A DNA stretch of 64,000 bases from CAWGMT01 sp963823675 (GCA_963823675.1 CAWGMT010000012.1:186001-250000), one strand, 5' to 3'; positions 27,668 through 38,773 are shown, counted from the stretch's first letter. The notes: a model not told the origin generated them from the sequence alone. Made by a program: numbers and translations.

Positions 27668-29077
27668 TCACGCCAGGACCGACGTCACGACGTTGCCATC
27701 GACGTCGGTGAGGCGGAAGTCGCGGCCGGCGTAACGGTAGACCAGCCGCGTATGGTCGAGTCCCATGAGGTGGAGGATCGTCGCGTGGTAATCGTGGACG
27801 TGCACCGGGCCCGACACGATGTTGATACCGAATTCGTCGGTCTCGCCGTGGGCATGGCCACCCTTGACCCCCGCGCCGGCCAGTAGCGCGGTGAAGGCCT
27901 TGGCATAGTGGTTGCGTCCCTTCGTTCCCGGGCCGTCGGTCCAAGGGGTACGGCCGAACTCGGTGCAGATGGCCACAAGAGTGTCGCTGAGCAGCCCGCG
28001 CGCCTTGAGATCACGCAAGAGCGCCGCCAGGGCGCGGTCGACGCGGCGGGCCTTGGGCCGATGCTCCTGCATATCGCCGTGGGCGTCCCAGTTGCTGTGA
28101 GAACCGCTGTCAATCAGCTCGACGGCGCGCACTCCGCGCTCCACCAGCCGCCGGGCGATCAAGCATTGATAGGCAAACGAAGTCGTGTCGCCGTCGGCGA
28201 TCCCATAGGCGCCGCGAGTCGACTTCGATTCCGAGCCGACGTCCAGAACCTCGGGCGCCTCATGCATCATCCCCCGGGCAATGTCGAAGCTGGCGATCCG
28301 GGCACGCAGATCAGCATCGTCCGGCCGCCGCAGGGCGTGCCGCTCGTTGACGTCGCGCAACATGATCGCTTCGAGCTCCCGCAGGGCGACGGACCGAGCC
28401 GGCGGTCGCAGGTCGGGAATCGGGTCCGCGCCCGGCACGATCCGCACGCCCTGGTGGTCGGGCGGCAGGAACCCGCAGTCCCACACCTGCGTGCCGGCAT
28501 AAGGCAGATGTTCGCAAAGCACGACGTACGACGGCAGATTGGCATTGAACGTGCCGAGCCCATAGCTGATCCAGGACCCCAGGCTCGGCAAGGGAACCGT
28601 CGCCGATCCGGTGTGCATCGCCAGCACCGCCTGGAAATGCTCAACGATGTCGGTGTGCAAAGTCCGGATCACGCAGAGCTCATCGGCCATCGTGCCGAGC
28701 TCGGCGAACAGCTCGCTGATCCAGAGGCCCGACTGGCCGCACGCTTGGAACCGAAACGGCGAGGCCATGAGCGGCCGGTCGCGGGTTTCGTCGGCCCGCA
28801 GGCCGAACGACGGCACCGGCTTGCCGTGCAGGCGATTCAGGCTCGGCTTGTAGTCAAATGTATCGACGTGCGAGAAGCCGCCGGTCAAGAAGATCACGAT
28901 CAGGTGCTTGGCCTTCGGCTCGTGGTGGGCCGAGAGCGGCGCCAGGAGCCCCGCCCCCTGCTGCTCTACCGCTTGCAAGAGCGCGGGGTAAACCCCCAGC
29001 CCGGCCGACGCCCCCGCGGCCGTTTGCAAGAACCGCCGCCGGTCGATGCGCCACGGGTTGTTCGCATTGTTATTCAT
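27668..29077 (-). CDS. DUF1501 domain-containing protein (Tat-exported)
   Basis: The 469-residue protein has a twin-arginine signal (DRRRFLQTAAGASAGLGVYPALL) and the DUF1501 core: IVIFLTGGFSHVDTFDYKP, VELIDSGSHSNWDAHGDM and TLVAICTEFGRTPW with KGRNHYAKAF. These are sulfatase/alkaline-phosphatase-like fold proteins abundant in planctomycetes, with unproven activity. It starts two bases after the stop of the upstream DUF1549/DUF1553 gene, the usual partner, so both form one operon. Confidence 0.9.
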   Translation of the reverse strand: MNNNANNPWRIDRRRFLQTAAGASAGLGVYPALLQAVEQQGAGLLAPLSAHHEPKAKHLIVIFLTGGFSHVDTFDYKPSLNRLHGKPVPSFGLRADETRDRPLMASPFRFQACGQSGLWISELFAELGTMADELCVIRTLHTDIVEHFQAVLAMHTGSATVPLPSLGSWISYGLGTFNANLPSYVVLCEHLPYAGTQVWDCGFLPPDHQGVRIVPGADPIPDLRPPARSVALRELEAIMLRDVNERHALRRPDDADLRARIASFDIARGMMHEAPEVLDVGSESKSTRGAYGIADGDTTSFAYQCLIARRLVERGVRAVELIDSGSHSNWDAHGDMQEHRPKARRVDRALAALLRDLKARGLLSDTLVAICTEFGRTPWTDGPGTKGRNHYAKAFTALLAGAGVKGGHAHGETDEFGINIVSGPVHVHDYHATILHLMGLDHTRLVYRYAGRDFRLTDVDGNVVTSVLA

Positions 29078-29079
29078 GG

Positions 29080-31457
29080 CTAATCCACATAGAGGAATTC
29101 GTTGGCAGTCAGCAAGACCCTGGCCAGGCTGGTCCAGACTTCCTCTAGACGAGAAGCGGCCGGCATGGCGGTCGAGCCCAGCGCGGCGTTACCTGCGCGG
29201 ATGAACGCGACGGCACGCTCGCGCTCGGATGGATCGGGAGGCCGGCCCCAGGCCAGCTCATAGGCTCGCGTGACCCGGTCGGCCGCCCCGTCGGCACCTT
29301 CCAGCAGCAGCCGCTGGGCAAAAGCGTCGGCCTGCTCCTGGACGAACGGGCTGTTCATGAGATAGAGGGCCTGGAGAGGCACCGTCGAGCGCGTCCGCAC
29401 CGCGCTCGATGCGTTGGTATCCGGACCATCAAAGATCGCCAGGTAGGGATGTCGCGCCAATCGCTGGGTCATGAGGTACACGGTGCGCCGATCCGTGGGA
29501 TAAACGGCTTTGAATGGAATGTGCTGGGTCCAGTGCCAGTCGTCGATCGGCGGAAACGGATGGGGCGGCGGCTTGCGAAGGTCGAGCGACCCCGCGACGG
29601 CGAGCATGGCGTCGCGGATCGATTCGGCATCGAGCCGCCGGCGCGAGAATCGCCAGAGCCAGCGATTTTCGGGATCGATCGCGGCGTTTGCCGGGTCGAA
29701 GTCACCTCCGAGCTGATACGTCTGGGAGAGCAGGATCGCGCGGTGAATGGCCTTGATCGACCAGCCCTCGGCCGTGAACCGGGCCGCCAGGCAGTCGAGC
29801 AATTCGGGATGAGTCGGCGCCTCGCCGCGCAGACCGAAATTGGACGCTGTCGCAACGATCCCGCGGCCGAAATGGTGCTGCCAGATCCGATTGACAATGA
29901 CCCGCGCGAGAAGCGGATGGCGCCCTTGGGTCAGCCAGCGCGCCAGCTCGATCCGGCCGCTCTCGCGCGGCCCGGTCGCCGCCGGCGGATCGGCCGCCAG
30001 GAACGCGAACCGCGGCACGCCGCGAGGCACCACCGGGCCGGGAATCGCAGGGTCGCCTCGGCGCTGGATGGGAACATCCACCGGTTTCCCTTCCGTGACG
30101 GCATAACAACCCGGAACGTCGGCCGGCAGCGACGAATTCCTGAGCCGGGCCAGTTCGCTCGTTAATGAATTCAACCGACCGCGCGCTTTCGGGTCCTGGG
30201 CCGATCCCAGGGCCCCGATCTCTTTTTCCAGCCCAGCCATCCGCACCTGATAGGCCTTGAGCTTGGGCTCGGCGGCCTTCGGCTCGATCAGTGGAACAAA
30301 ACCCGTTCGGGGGAACTTCTTGGACTGGAATTCCTCGGAGCCGGCGTAGGGATAGGTGGTACTGGCGAACATGCCGTAGAGAGCGTAGTAATCGCGCTGC
30401 GTCACGGGGTCGTACTTGTGATCGTGGCACCGCGCAAGCGCAGCGTGAGCCCCAGAAAAGCCCGGCCGGTCGTCTCAATCGTATCTTCGAGCGTCAGATG
30501 CCAGAGCTCAAACGGGGCCGTCGCGTACCGCCGCGAGAGGGCCAGAAATCCGGTCGCGACCACGGCGTCGGCGTAATTTGCCGCATCGCCGCGACTCGCC
30601 AGAATGTCGCCGGCGATCTGCTCGCGCACGAACTGGTCAAAAGGCTTGTCGCGATTGAACGATTCGATGATGTAATCGCGATAGCGCGCGATCTCGGGAA
30701 TGGGGTAATCGGCGTTATCGCCGGCCGTATCGGCATAGCGGACGACGTCCATCCAGTGCCGCCCCCAGCGCTCGCCATAATGCGGAGAGGCGAGCAAGCG
30801 ATCCACCACGCGCGCGAACGCACCGGCCGATTGATCACCAACGAAGTCCGCGACCTCCTGCGGCGTCGGCGGCAGACCGATCAAGTCGAAGGTCACGCGC
30901 CGGATCATGGTCCGCTTATCGGCTAGAGCGACGGGGCGAAGGCCGGCCAACCGTCGGCGCCGGGCGACGAATCGATCGATCGGACCGGCCGACCAGCCGC
31001 TGGGATCGGGCGGCGGCTCGAAATCACGAATGGGCTCGAATGCCCAGTGACGAGGGTGCGCAATCGCTGACGCTCCAGCCGCCTTGCCGGCAGGTTCTGG
31101 CCACACGGCTCCGTCCTTGACCCATTGCGCGAAGGCATCGACGACCTCCCGCGGCAACCGCCGCTTGGGCGGCATCTTGAGCTCGTCGCCGCTTTGCCGG
31201 ATCGCTTGCACCAACAAGCTGCCTTCGGGCTGGCCAGGAACGACCGCAGGCCCTCGTTCGCCTCCCATGAGCAGCGCTTCGCGCGAACTCAGCTTCAAAC
31301 CGCTCTTGGTTTTCTCGCCGCCATGGCACGGGAGGCACTCGGTCGTCAGAACGGGCCGAACCTTCAATTCGAAAAACGTCTCGCGCGCATCGTCCGCGCG
31401 AGCCGCCCCAATAGGGACGCCAATCGCAAGGACCGCAAGCAAGAAGAGTCGAGCCAT
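29080..31457 (-). CDS. PSD1 and planctomycete cytochrome C domain protein (DUF1549/DUF1553), frameshifted as sequenced
   Basis: A signal peptide (MARLFLLAVLAIGVPIGAA) precedes a PSCyt1 haem motif (ECLPCHGGEKTKSGL), DUF1549 (PIDRFVARRRRLAGLRP, TFDLIGLPPTPQEVADF, HYGERWGRHWMDVVRYADT) and DUF1553 (NRIWQHHFGRGIVATASNFG, HPELLDCLAARF). The frame breaks near 30435. The upstream frame stops at 30402, while the next frame resumes at the CHDHKYDPVTQRDYYALYG motif. Loss of one GC unit from a GCGCGC tract explains it. The ATG at 31457 fits the signal peptide. The protein is paired with DUF1501 in an extracytoplasmic system of unknown substrate. Confidence 0.85.
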
Positions 31458-32182
31458 GGCATCGACCCCGCGGGGTGAGTTACGTCGAGGCAGGACACAT
31501 CCAATCAGGCATCGCATCGATCGGTTGCGTGTTAAACAGAATTTACACACAAGTTTATCGCGCCGCAATGGGCGTTGGGCGGTCCTGGTTCACACATTAA
31601 CGGTTCGACGCGGTTCGCGAACTTCAGCGATCCGCCATTCGTCCGTATTCCCGGCGAAGTCGTCGTCCGAATACGAGCCCGAAGCGCCAGCGAGTGGGTG
31701 TACTTGACTCGAATCAGTTGGCTTCGTTCGGCGCAGGCTTTCGCCGATTTCGCCCGTCCCGCTCAGCTCATCGTCGTGATGCTCCACGCCGTCTGGGCCG
31801 TTGAAAGGTGCACCCAGTAGTGCATCGTAGGCGACGGTGCTCGGCACATATACGCCATAGGTGCCATTCGTGCCATACATGCCATACCTCCGCGCGACAA
31901 GAAACGACGAGTATGTGCGAGGTATCGGGTTCGACGCCGGAACAACCGCTCCAATTCAGGCATGGTTCATCGTCAGCATTTTCGGAGGTGGCAAGAGCTG
32001 AATGGCTGGGGTCGAGCTGGCGACAGCCAGCGAGCCCCCAGTGCGGAACTTGTCAAGTCGGCGAACCAACGCTGGAATTTGCCGTAACTCGAAGCAAATC
32101 TTGTGCTTCCACGATACTCGTCGATTCAGCGAAATTGGCTTCGTTCGGCGCATTTTCGCCGCCTTGTTTCGCTGTCTGCTGA

Positions 32183-32330
32183 TCCAGTACCCACACTGAC
32201 CCAAGTTTGTCAGGTTCAGGACGTGATAAACAAGCCCGCCAGGTGCTGCTCTCGCTGTTCCAGGCATGACGCTGGATGATACCAAAACGACTGCGCGGCC
32301 ACGATACGAGCTGCGTCCCGGTTTCCGTCC
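32183..32330. repeat. 148-bp duplicated segment, copy 1
   Basis: It matches 32794-32941 over its full length without gaps and with about six mismatches by my count. It starts TCCAGTACCCACACTGACCC and ends GTTTCCGTCC. Confidence 0.85.
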
Positions 32331-32793
32331 CTGGGCGACCGCTGTAAGATCGAGTTCTTCGTCGGCCCGCACACGATCAATGGGAAGGGGACATTTGCAT
32401 TCTTGCACAAGAACCTGAAGTGGCCCGAGCCGTAGTGAGCGACGAATTCCTGGGGTTGCATCCGCAGGACCGGCGCCGACCTTGGCCGTTCACGTGAGAC
32501 AAAATGAGACTGGATGAGACGTTTTGAAGGGCCCCAGTCCCATCTCGCGATGTTCGGCAACCAAACGCTTCGGGGTCGGCCGTGCCGATGTCGATGGTCA
32601 CAAGTTATTGGTGCATTGGCTCTTGTGTCGTTAGATCTGCGTGATTCCAGCCCAGCGAATCGGGCTGTCGAGTCGCCTTCGGGTGTCTCATCATTGATCG
32701 GGATGTCTCACGTTCCAGCGCCGCCGGCTTGCTACCTGGCGGTCGGGGGAACCGTGACCGGGGACGGTTTTCGGTTCTCTTGCGTTTGGCATT

Positions 32794-32941
32794 TCCAGTA
32801 CCCACACTGACCCAACTTTGTCAGGTTCAGGACGTGATAAACAAGCCCGCCAGGTGCTGCTCTCGCTGTTCCAGACATGACGCTGGATGATACCAAAACG
32901 ACTGCGCGGCCGCGATACTAGCTACGTCCCTGTTTCCGTCC
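32794..32941. repeat. 148-bp duplicated segment, copy 2
   Basis: Offset from copy 1 is exactly 611 bp. Its right end forms the left arm of the inverted-repeat element at 32918-33134. Confidence 0.85.
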
Positions 32942-33134
32942 ACGTCTGAGGCAAATCAGGTAATTATTTCGATCCGCAGAGGACGCAGATGAACGCAGAT
33001 AAGGAGGAAGGGAGCTCGGCCCCATGCTTTTTTTCATCTGTTTTTCATCTGCGGCCATCGGCGTCCTCTGCGGATCAATCATCTTCACTCTAAATCCCGT
33101 CCCGTTCTGGGACGGAAACAGGGACGCAGCTAGT
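32918..33134. mobile_element. Nested inverted-repeat element, MITE/REP-like
   Basis: The outer arms (CTAGCTACGTCCCTGTTTCC at 32918, complement ending CAGCTAG at 33134) match over about 24 bp with one mismatch. The inner arms GATCCGCAGAGGACGC (32971-32986) and GCGTCCTCTGCGGATC (33061-33076) are exact complements. It encodes nothing and lies next to a transposase remnant. Confidence 0.6.
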
Positions 33135-33586
33135 TAGTACCCGGACGGCTTTCGGTTCTTTTGCGTTTCGCATTGCCAGCATTTACCTGGCGCAAGTTCG
33201 TCATGTCGTCCGCAAATTGGCTCGCTATGCGGGGCCCGGCCTTCCGGACGAACCGTGTGCTGCAAGCCCAGTTGGCTTACAGTTTGCATCACCCAGTCGT
33301 CCGTGCCGTAGGGACGTCCTCTCGCGAGGCTCACCCGCGCCCGGTCTAATTCCTTCGCGGTTAGAGGGGACTTGACGCGAACCGTCCAGTTCGCCGGCCG
33401 TTCCACCGGCCAAGGCGACCTAGGTGCGCCCTGTTTCCGTCCCGTCTCGCGGCACCAATCCCACGCCGAGCGATCGGTCGGCTCGGCTGTCCAGCGGTCG
33501 ATGTCCTTTTTCCTATTTTCCCTATATCTATAATGCGGTCGACTTTCGAATTTCATGAAGCTGCGCACGTCGTTTTGAGGGCCCAC
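33134..33586 (-). pseudogene. REP-associated tyrosine transposase (RAYT/Y1) C-terminal remnant
   Basis: Within this frame, residues about 58-118 read WPVERPANWTVRVKSPLTAKEL, then ARVSLARGRPYGTDDWV, then LGLQHTVRPEGR. This is the C-terminal signature of REP-associated Y1 transposases (WPxPRPxxW..VNxPxTxxEL..R.S..RGRPFG...W). The HUH and Tyr catalytic part is absent, so it is a dead fragment. Inverted-repeat elements abut its 3' end, consistent with REP/RAYT biology. Confidence 0.6.
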
Positions 33587-34262
33587 CTTGATCGGATCAG
33601 TTTGTCCGGATTGGACTTAAATTTTTCTGTGAATTTTTTTGGGGCGTTCACTGCGCGCACGGCAATCACGGCCTGACAGGACGGAGCCGCGGCAGCATGC
33701 GCCGGCGATAGTGCATTTGCGCTCGCTGCCGGATCGAATGATCGGGCGGCGTGTATCGGTTGCAACGGCCTGGCGGCCTCCGCCGAATGGGACATTCCTA
33801 TGTGGAGATCGGCCGCAGCCCGGCGAAAAACTGGTCGTAATCAATCTGCGTGTTTTCTTCCGTGTAAACGAGCAACGCTGGTTGAGCCACGGCTACCCTC
33901 GTGACCACCATACTGACCATCACCAGGACGAGGCCGGGAAGTCGCATCAAGCCAGAAGACCGTGCCTGCACGCGGCCGATACCTTGGTCTTTGCGGGCGG
34001 AAATCGATTCATCACTATGAAGGACATGCACCTCAACGCCTGATCGGCCCCACTCTTTTGAATCAGCGGGAGATGCTGGAACCGCATAGAAGTCCCGACG
34101 CGTTGTGGGAGCCATGCTCGACGTTCTTGCCTGGCGATTGGTGGGAGGATCTGCCGAGCCAGAGATTGCTCTCGAATCAAAAGCCGTTCGGCGCAAACGG
34201 GTTAGGGGTCTCTGTCGGATTCGATCTCACCGAAACGGTCACGATGGCAATGGATGTCCTCT
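33587..34262. other. Spacer without recognisable genes
   Basis: There is a T-rich tract near 33619-33640 (TTAAATTTTTCTGTG). The remaining frames are short and have no family features. Confidence 0.3.
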
Positions 34263-34560
34263 TCAGTTCCAAGGTGGCGGCCACTTCACGCGGGAACGCC
34301 GCCTTGCCCTCGCGGAATAGACGGCCGGTTTAACCGACCAAGAGCAGGTAGTTGCCCCGCGAGAACCCTTCCATCATTCCTTCGCGCGACGAACCCAGCC
34401 GCCGCCGGTCCTCGATCGGACAGAGCCAGTGCGATTCGTCCAGCCGTGCCGATGGGCGAGCCGTGGTGTCCCGCGAATGGAAATCATTCGATCCGATTGG
34501 CGTGAAGTCGGCGATTCACCGCGAAGGCGCGAAGAGCGCCAAGGAATACGGCGATCCCGC
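34263..34560. mobile_element. Truncated RAYT-derived fragment with non-coding tail, copy 1
   Basis: On the minus strand it encodes a degenerate piece of the transposase found intact at 39003-40037 (CPIEDRRRLGSSREGMMEGFSRGNYLLLVG, then frame breaks). A tail of about 120 bp continues with AGCCGTGGTGTCCCGCGAAT and GAAGGCGCGAAGAGCGCCAA. The same fragment and tail recur at 60535-60843. Confidence 0.65.
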
Positions 34561-35063
34561 TCATCAATCATTGACCATGCGGCGCGGAAAAAAAGGGGTT
34601 GTTTCCCCCCTAGAACTGCCGGAAGCCCTGGCCGCATTTGCAGCGTCAAGAAACCCGTCACATCGTCACGGATATTTACTTTGATCTCTTTACCGAGTTT
34701 CTTTATTCAAAGAAACGTGAGGCTCGATCCGACAACGCCATCGAGCCGCCAGCAAAGAGAACGTAGGTTTGATTGACAGTCCCCCAGTGCTAGTACCGCC
34801 GCCGGATCCTGAAGTCGATCGATGCCCCGACTCCGTTGGGCTCCGCGCCGGGCGCGCTTCGGTGTCGTCGGACCGACGCGCGCAATACCAGCGCTTAACC
34901 AGAGTGGTCCGTGAGCCCGCCTCGGCTGTCCGACGACAGGCGCCGGCACGGATGCAAACGCATGGCGGACATGCGATAATCGGCCCGATGCGACTTGATA
35001 CTCGGGCCGGCGCCGGAGGCTGGGGCCTGCGCCCGATCGACCGTCACTCATCGGAGGCACGCC
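34561..35063. other. Upstream region of the kinase-TPR gene
   Basis: No gene is recognised. It separates the mobile-element fragment from the kinase gene and presumably includes its promoter; I could not identify convincing promoter boxes. Confidence 0.3.
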
Positions 35064-38000
35064 ATGACTGCCGCGGCAGAGCGCCATCTCCTTTTCGGAT
35101 TGCTCGCCCTTCAGAACGGCCTAATCGACCAGGTCCAGCTCGTCGCTGCCTTCCAGGCATGGACCCTGGACAAGGCCCGGGCCTTGGCGGACCATCTCCT
35201 TGCCCTCGGTCATTTGAGCGAGGCCCAGCGGGCCGTGGTCGAGGCGATGGCGGACCTGCACGTCGCCAAGCACGGTGATCTCAAGCGGAGCCTGGCCGCC
35301 ATCCCGGCCGGGCGCTCGACTCACGAGAGCCTGGCTCAACTCGACGATCCCGACATCGAGGGCAGCCTGGCTCAGGTCCGGTCGCAATCGACTCGGCAGC
35401 ATGGCGAGGCCGACGCCGACGCCGACTGCACCGCCAGCTACTCCGTCGGCTCAGCCACCAGCGACGGCCTGCGGTTCCGGGTGCTCCGCCCGCATGCCCG
35501 GGGGGGACTGGGCGCCGTCTTCGTGGCGCTGGACAACGAACTGCACCGTGAAGTCGCCCTCAAGCAGATCCTCGATTCCCATGCCGACGATCCGGTCAGC
35601 CGCCAGCGGTTCCTCCTGGAGGCCGAGGTCACCGGTGGGCTGGAGCACCCGGGAATCGTGCCGGTCTACGGCCTGGGCACCTACGACGGCGGCCGCCCCT
35701 ACTACGCCATGCGGTTCGTCCGCGGTGACAGCCTCAAGGAGGCCATCGATCGCTTCCACAAGGACGAGGCGCTGAAGTCCGACCGCGGCCGACGGTCGCT
35801 GGAGCTGCGCAAGCTGCTGCGTCGCTTCACCGATGTGTGCAACGCCATCGAATACGCCCACTCCCGCGGCGTGTTGCACCGGGACATCAAGCCGGGCAAC
35901 ATCATTGTGGGCAAGCACGGCGAGACCCTGGTCGTCGACTGGGGGCTGGCCAAGGCCACGGGCCGGACCGATCCCAGCGTGGACTCGGACGAGCGGGCGC
36001 TCGTCCCCTCCTCGGCCAGCGGAAGCGCCGAGACGCTGCCCGGCAGTGCGCTGGGCACTCCGGCCTACATGAGTCCCGAGCAGGCCGTGGGGGACATCGA
36101 GCACCTGGGGCCGCGGTCGGACGTCTACAACCTAGGCGGCACGCTCTACTACCTGCTGACCGGCCGGCCGCCAGTGGAGGGGGAGATCGGCGACGTCCTC
36201 CGCGCCGTGCAGCGGGGTGATGTCCCGCCCCCCCGGCAACACGACGCGACGATCGACCCGGCGCTGGAGGCCGTCTGCTTGAAGGCGATAGCGAGGCTTC
36301 CTGAAGAACGCTACCACTCGCCCAAGGCCCTGGCGGAGGATGTCGAGCGCTGGATGGCCGACGAGCCGGTCGAAGCGTGGCACGAGCCGTTCGATCGGCG
36401 AGCACGACGGTGGGCGCGGCGCAATCGGACGGCGGTCGGTGCCGTTGCGGTGGCCCTGGTTGCGGGGGTAATCGGGCTGGGGGCGATCGCCGCCGTCCAG
36501 GCGCGCGCAAACGGCCAATTGAGGGATGCCAATGAGACGACCCGCCAGGCGCTCCGCTCGGCGGAGGCGGCCCAGGCAAGGATTCAGGCGGCACTGGATC
36601 AGTCGAAGCAATCTCGGCAACAGGCCGAGGCCGTGAGCAGTTTCCTGGTGGAGGCCTTCCGCAGCCCCGACCCTTCACAGGACGGCCTCCAGGTGAAAGT
36701 CGCCGATCTGCTGGACCGGGCCAGCACGCGGCTCGACAAGGAGTTCGCCGGGTCGCGTGCGGCTCAAGGGAGACTGTTCCGCACGCTGGGGATCACGTAT
36801 TACGGACTGGGTCTCTACAACCGGGCGGCGGACCTGCACGCCAAGGCAAGAGCCGTGCTCGAAACGGCGCTGGGGCCGGACGACCCCGAGACGCTCAAGA
36901 CCAGCAACAACCTGGCCCTCGCATACAGGTCGGAGGGCCGCTTGGCCGAGGCGATCTCGCTGCACAAAACGACGCTCGAGCGCCAAGCGGCCAAGCTCGG
37001 ACCCGACCATCCTTCAGTACTGAAGAGCCGCAATAACCTCGCCATTGCCTACAACGCGGCCGGCCGGCTGCCTGAGGCAATCGCCCTTTATGAACCGACG
37101 CTGAAATCAATGGAGGCAGCGCTCGGGCCCGACCATCGCGATACACTGGCCGCGGGCTCCAACCTGGCCATCGCCTACTGGTCGGCCGGGCGCCAGACCG
37201 AGGCGATCGCGCTCTTTGAATCATTGCTCAAGAAGACAGAGGCCAAGCTCGGTCCCAACCACCCGGAAACACTCGCGAGCCGCAACAACCTGGCTGTCGC
37301 ATTGGAAAACGTCGGCCGGCTATCCGAGGCGAGCGTACTGCACCAGGCCACACTCAAGCGGCGGGAGGCGGACCTCGGCGGCGATCACCCGGCGACGCTC
37401 GCAAGTCGCAACAACCTCGCCACGACCTTGCTCCATTCCGGTCGATTCGACGAGGCGATCGCGCTGTTCCAATTGACGCTCGAGCAGAAGGAAAAGAAGC
37501 TCGGCGCCAATCACCCCGACTCGCTGCTGGGCCGCAATAACCTGGCGAACGCCTACCTCGACGCCGGCCGATTGTCGGAGGCAATCGCGCTTCATGAATT
37601 GACACTCAAAGATCGAGAGGTCAAGCTGGGCCCCGACCATCCCGACACGCTTCAGAGCCGCAGCAATCTCGCCGAGGCCTTCATCGCCGCCGGCCGGATC
37701 TCCGAGGCGATCGCGCTGCACCGAGCGACGATCGCCCGAAGCGAGGCCAAGCTGGGCCCCGACCATCCCCTGACCCTTTCGAGCCGCAGCAGCCTGGGCG
37801 CGGCCTACCTCGCAGCGGGTCGATTGTCCGACGCAATCGCGGTGCTGGCGGCGACACTCAGGCTGCGGGAAGCCAAGCTGGGCAGAGACCACCGCCAGAC
37901 AATCCTGAGCCGGACAGCCCTTGCGACCGCCTACGAGTCAGAGGGCCGGTGGGCCGAGTCGGAGCGCCTCTTTCGCGACGTCCTGGCGAGCCGCCGCAAG

Positions 38001-38411
38001 GAGGGCCGGCCCGACAGCCTTCTGCTCGCCAAGGCTCTCGCCTTGCTTGGTAGAAATCTGGTAAAGCAGCAGAAGTGGATCGAGGCGGAGCCGCTGCTCC
38101 GGGAGTCACTGGCGATCCGCGAGAAATCGGCGCCGGACGCCTGGATTCGTTACCAGGCAATGAGTCTCCTGGGCGAGGCGCTCCTGGGTCAAGGCAGGCA
38201 CTCCGAAGCGGAGCCGCTCATCATTCTGGGCTATGAGGGAATCAAGGCCCGTGAATCACGGATCGGGTTCCCCGAGCGGGCCGAGCTGCCGCAAGTCGCC
38301 GAACGAGTCGTCCACCTGTACGACTCCTGGGACAAGCCCGAACGAGCCGCGGAGTGGAAGGCCAGGCTGGGCTTACGCGACCTCCCGGCCGACGTGTTTC
38401 GTCGACCGTGA
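35064..38411 (+). CDS. Ser/Thr protein kinase with transmembrane segment and kinesin-light-chain-type TPRs
   Basis: The 1115-residue protein has an N-terminal domain of about 70 residues typical of planctomycete kinases (LLFGLLALQNGLIDQVQLVAAFQ). A Hanks-type kinase domain spans about 137-400: glycine loop ARGGLGAVF, Lys in EVALKQI, catalytic HRDIKPGNIIV, DWG for DFG (VVDWGLAK) and TPAYMSPEQA. One membrane helix (about 452-478) precedes a coiled segment and about eleven 42-residue TPRs (LGPDHPxTLxSRNNLAxAYxxAGRxxEAIALxExTLK) to about residue 1078. Kinase inside and TPR scaffold outside the membrane is the expected layout. The ATG at 35064 has GGAGG upstream. Confidence 0.9.
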   Translation: MTAAAERHLLFGLLALQNGLIDQVQLVAAFQAWTLDKARALADHLLALGHLSEAQRAVVEAMADLHVAKHGDLKRSLAAIPAGRSTHESLAQLDDPDIEGSLAQVRSQSTRQHGEADADADCTASYSVGSATSDGLRFRVLRPHARGGLGAVFVALDNELHREVALKQILDSHADDPVSRQRFLLEAEVTGGLEHPGIVPVYGLGTYDGGRPYYAMRFVRGDSLKEAIDRFHKDEALKSDRGRRSLELRKLLRRFTDVCNAIEYAHSRGVLHRDIKPGNIIVGKHGETLVVDWGLAKATGRTDPSVDSDERALVPSSASGSAETLPGSALGTPAYMSPEQAVGDIEHLGPRSDVYNLGGTLYYLLTGRPPVEGEIGDVLRAVQRGDVPPPRQHDATIDPALEAVCLKAIARLPEERYHSPKALAEDVERWMADEPVEAWHEPFDRRARRWARRNRTAVGAVAVALVAGVIGLGAIAAVQARANGQLRDANETTRQALRSAEAAQARIQAALDQSKQSRQQAEAVSSFLVEAFRSPDPSQDGLQVKVADLLDRASTRLDKEFAGSRAAQGRLFRTLGITYYGLGLYNRAADLHAKARAVLETALGPDDPETLKTSNNLALAYRSEGRLAEAISLHKTTLERQAAKLGPDHPSVLKSRNNLAIAYNAAGRLPEAIALYEPTLKSMEAALGPDHRDTLAAGSNLAIAYWSAGRQTEAIALFESLLKKTEAKLGPNHPETLASRNNLAVALENVGRLSEASVLHQATLKRREADLGGDHPATLASRNNLATTLLHSGRFDEAIALFQLTLEQKEKKLGANHPDSLLGRNNLANAYLDAGRLSEAIALHELTLKDREVKLGPDHPDTLQSRSNLAEAFIAAGRISEAIALHRATIARSEAKLGPDHPLTLSSRSSLGAAYLAAGRLSDAIAVLAATLRLREAKLGRDHRQTILSRTALATAYESEGRWAESERLFRDVLASRRKEGRPDSLLLAKALALLGRNLVKQQKWIEAEPLLRESLAIREKSAPDAWIRYQAMSLLGEALLGQGRHSEAEPLIILGYEGIKARESRIGFPERAELPQVAERVVHLYDSWDKPERAAEWKARLGLRDLPADVFRRP

Positions 38412-38593
38412 GGACGACAAGATGGGGTCGAGCCGGTCATTGGGGAGGTCGCAGTGAAGATCGATGGAAAGGCTAGGACAGGCGATGTGGCGTTGGCTTC
38501 GGTCATCCGCCCCGGTAAGCTGCGCGGATCAGTGAAGAGAGATGCCTTTGGATTCGGCCAGTTACCTTGATCGTTCGCCTGGGAGGGCGCACC
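38412..38593. other. Spacer with first copy of a REP-like motif
   Basis: It contains CTAGGACAGGC at 38473-38483, the motif that also bounds the transposase element at 38765 and 40155. No gene is seen. Confidence 0.4.
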
Positions 38594-38773
38594 GTGACCA
38601 TCGCACGAGCGCATCTGATAGACCCCTCAGTTACTCGCTGGTACCATTGCATCACCCGCTGCGTCCGCCGCGCATTCCTGCTGGGCGAGGGCGAGAGCGA
38701 CCGCGAGGTTTGGATCGATCGCCGATTGCGCGAACTTGCGGAAATCTTCTCGATTTCGGTTGCAAAGAGCTAG
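38594..38773 (+). pseudogene. RAYT (Y1/IS200-like) transposase, N-terminal fragment
   Basis: From GTG 38594 it reads VTIARAHLIDPSVTRWYHCI and then TRCVRRAFLLGEGESDREVW, nearly identical to the start of the intact transposase at 39003-40037. It is cut off after about 58 residues exactly where the AAGAGCTAGGACAGGCA repeat begins. It is a non-functional partial copy in the opposite orientation to the full gene. Confidence 0.75.

Larger units (their letters stand above)
31458..33133. other. Gene-poor, repeat-bearing region
   Basis: No intact gene is supported over 1.7 kb. The stretch contains the two copies of a 148-bp duplication and a nested inverted-repeat element (listed separately), plus a short shared motif TTGGCTTCGTTCGGCGCA at about 31720 and 32141. 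Frames here are short and compositionally unlike the neighbours. Confidence 0.45.

Noticed and set aside
34707..35087. Possible 126-residue minus-strand protein upstream of the kinase-TPR gene
   Set aside because: It overlaps the kinase start and its composition looks like a shadow frame; no SD or conserved motif.
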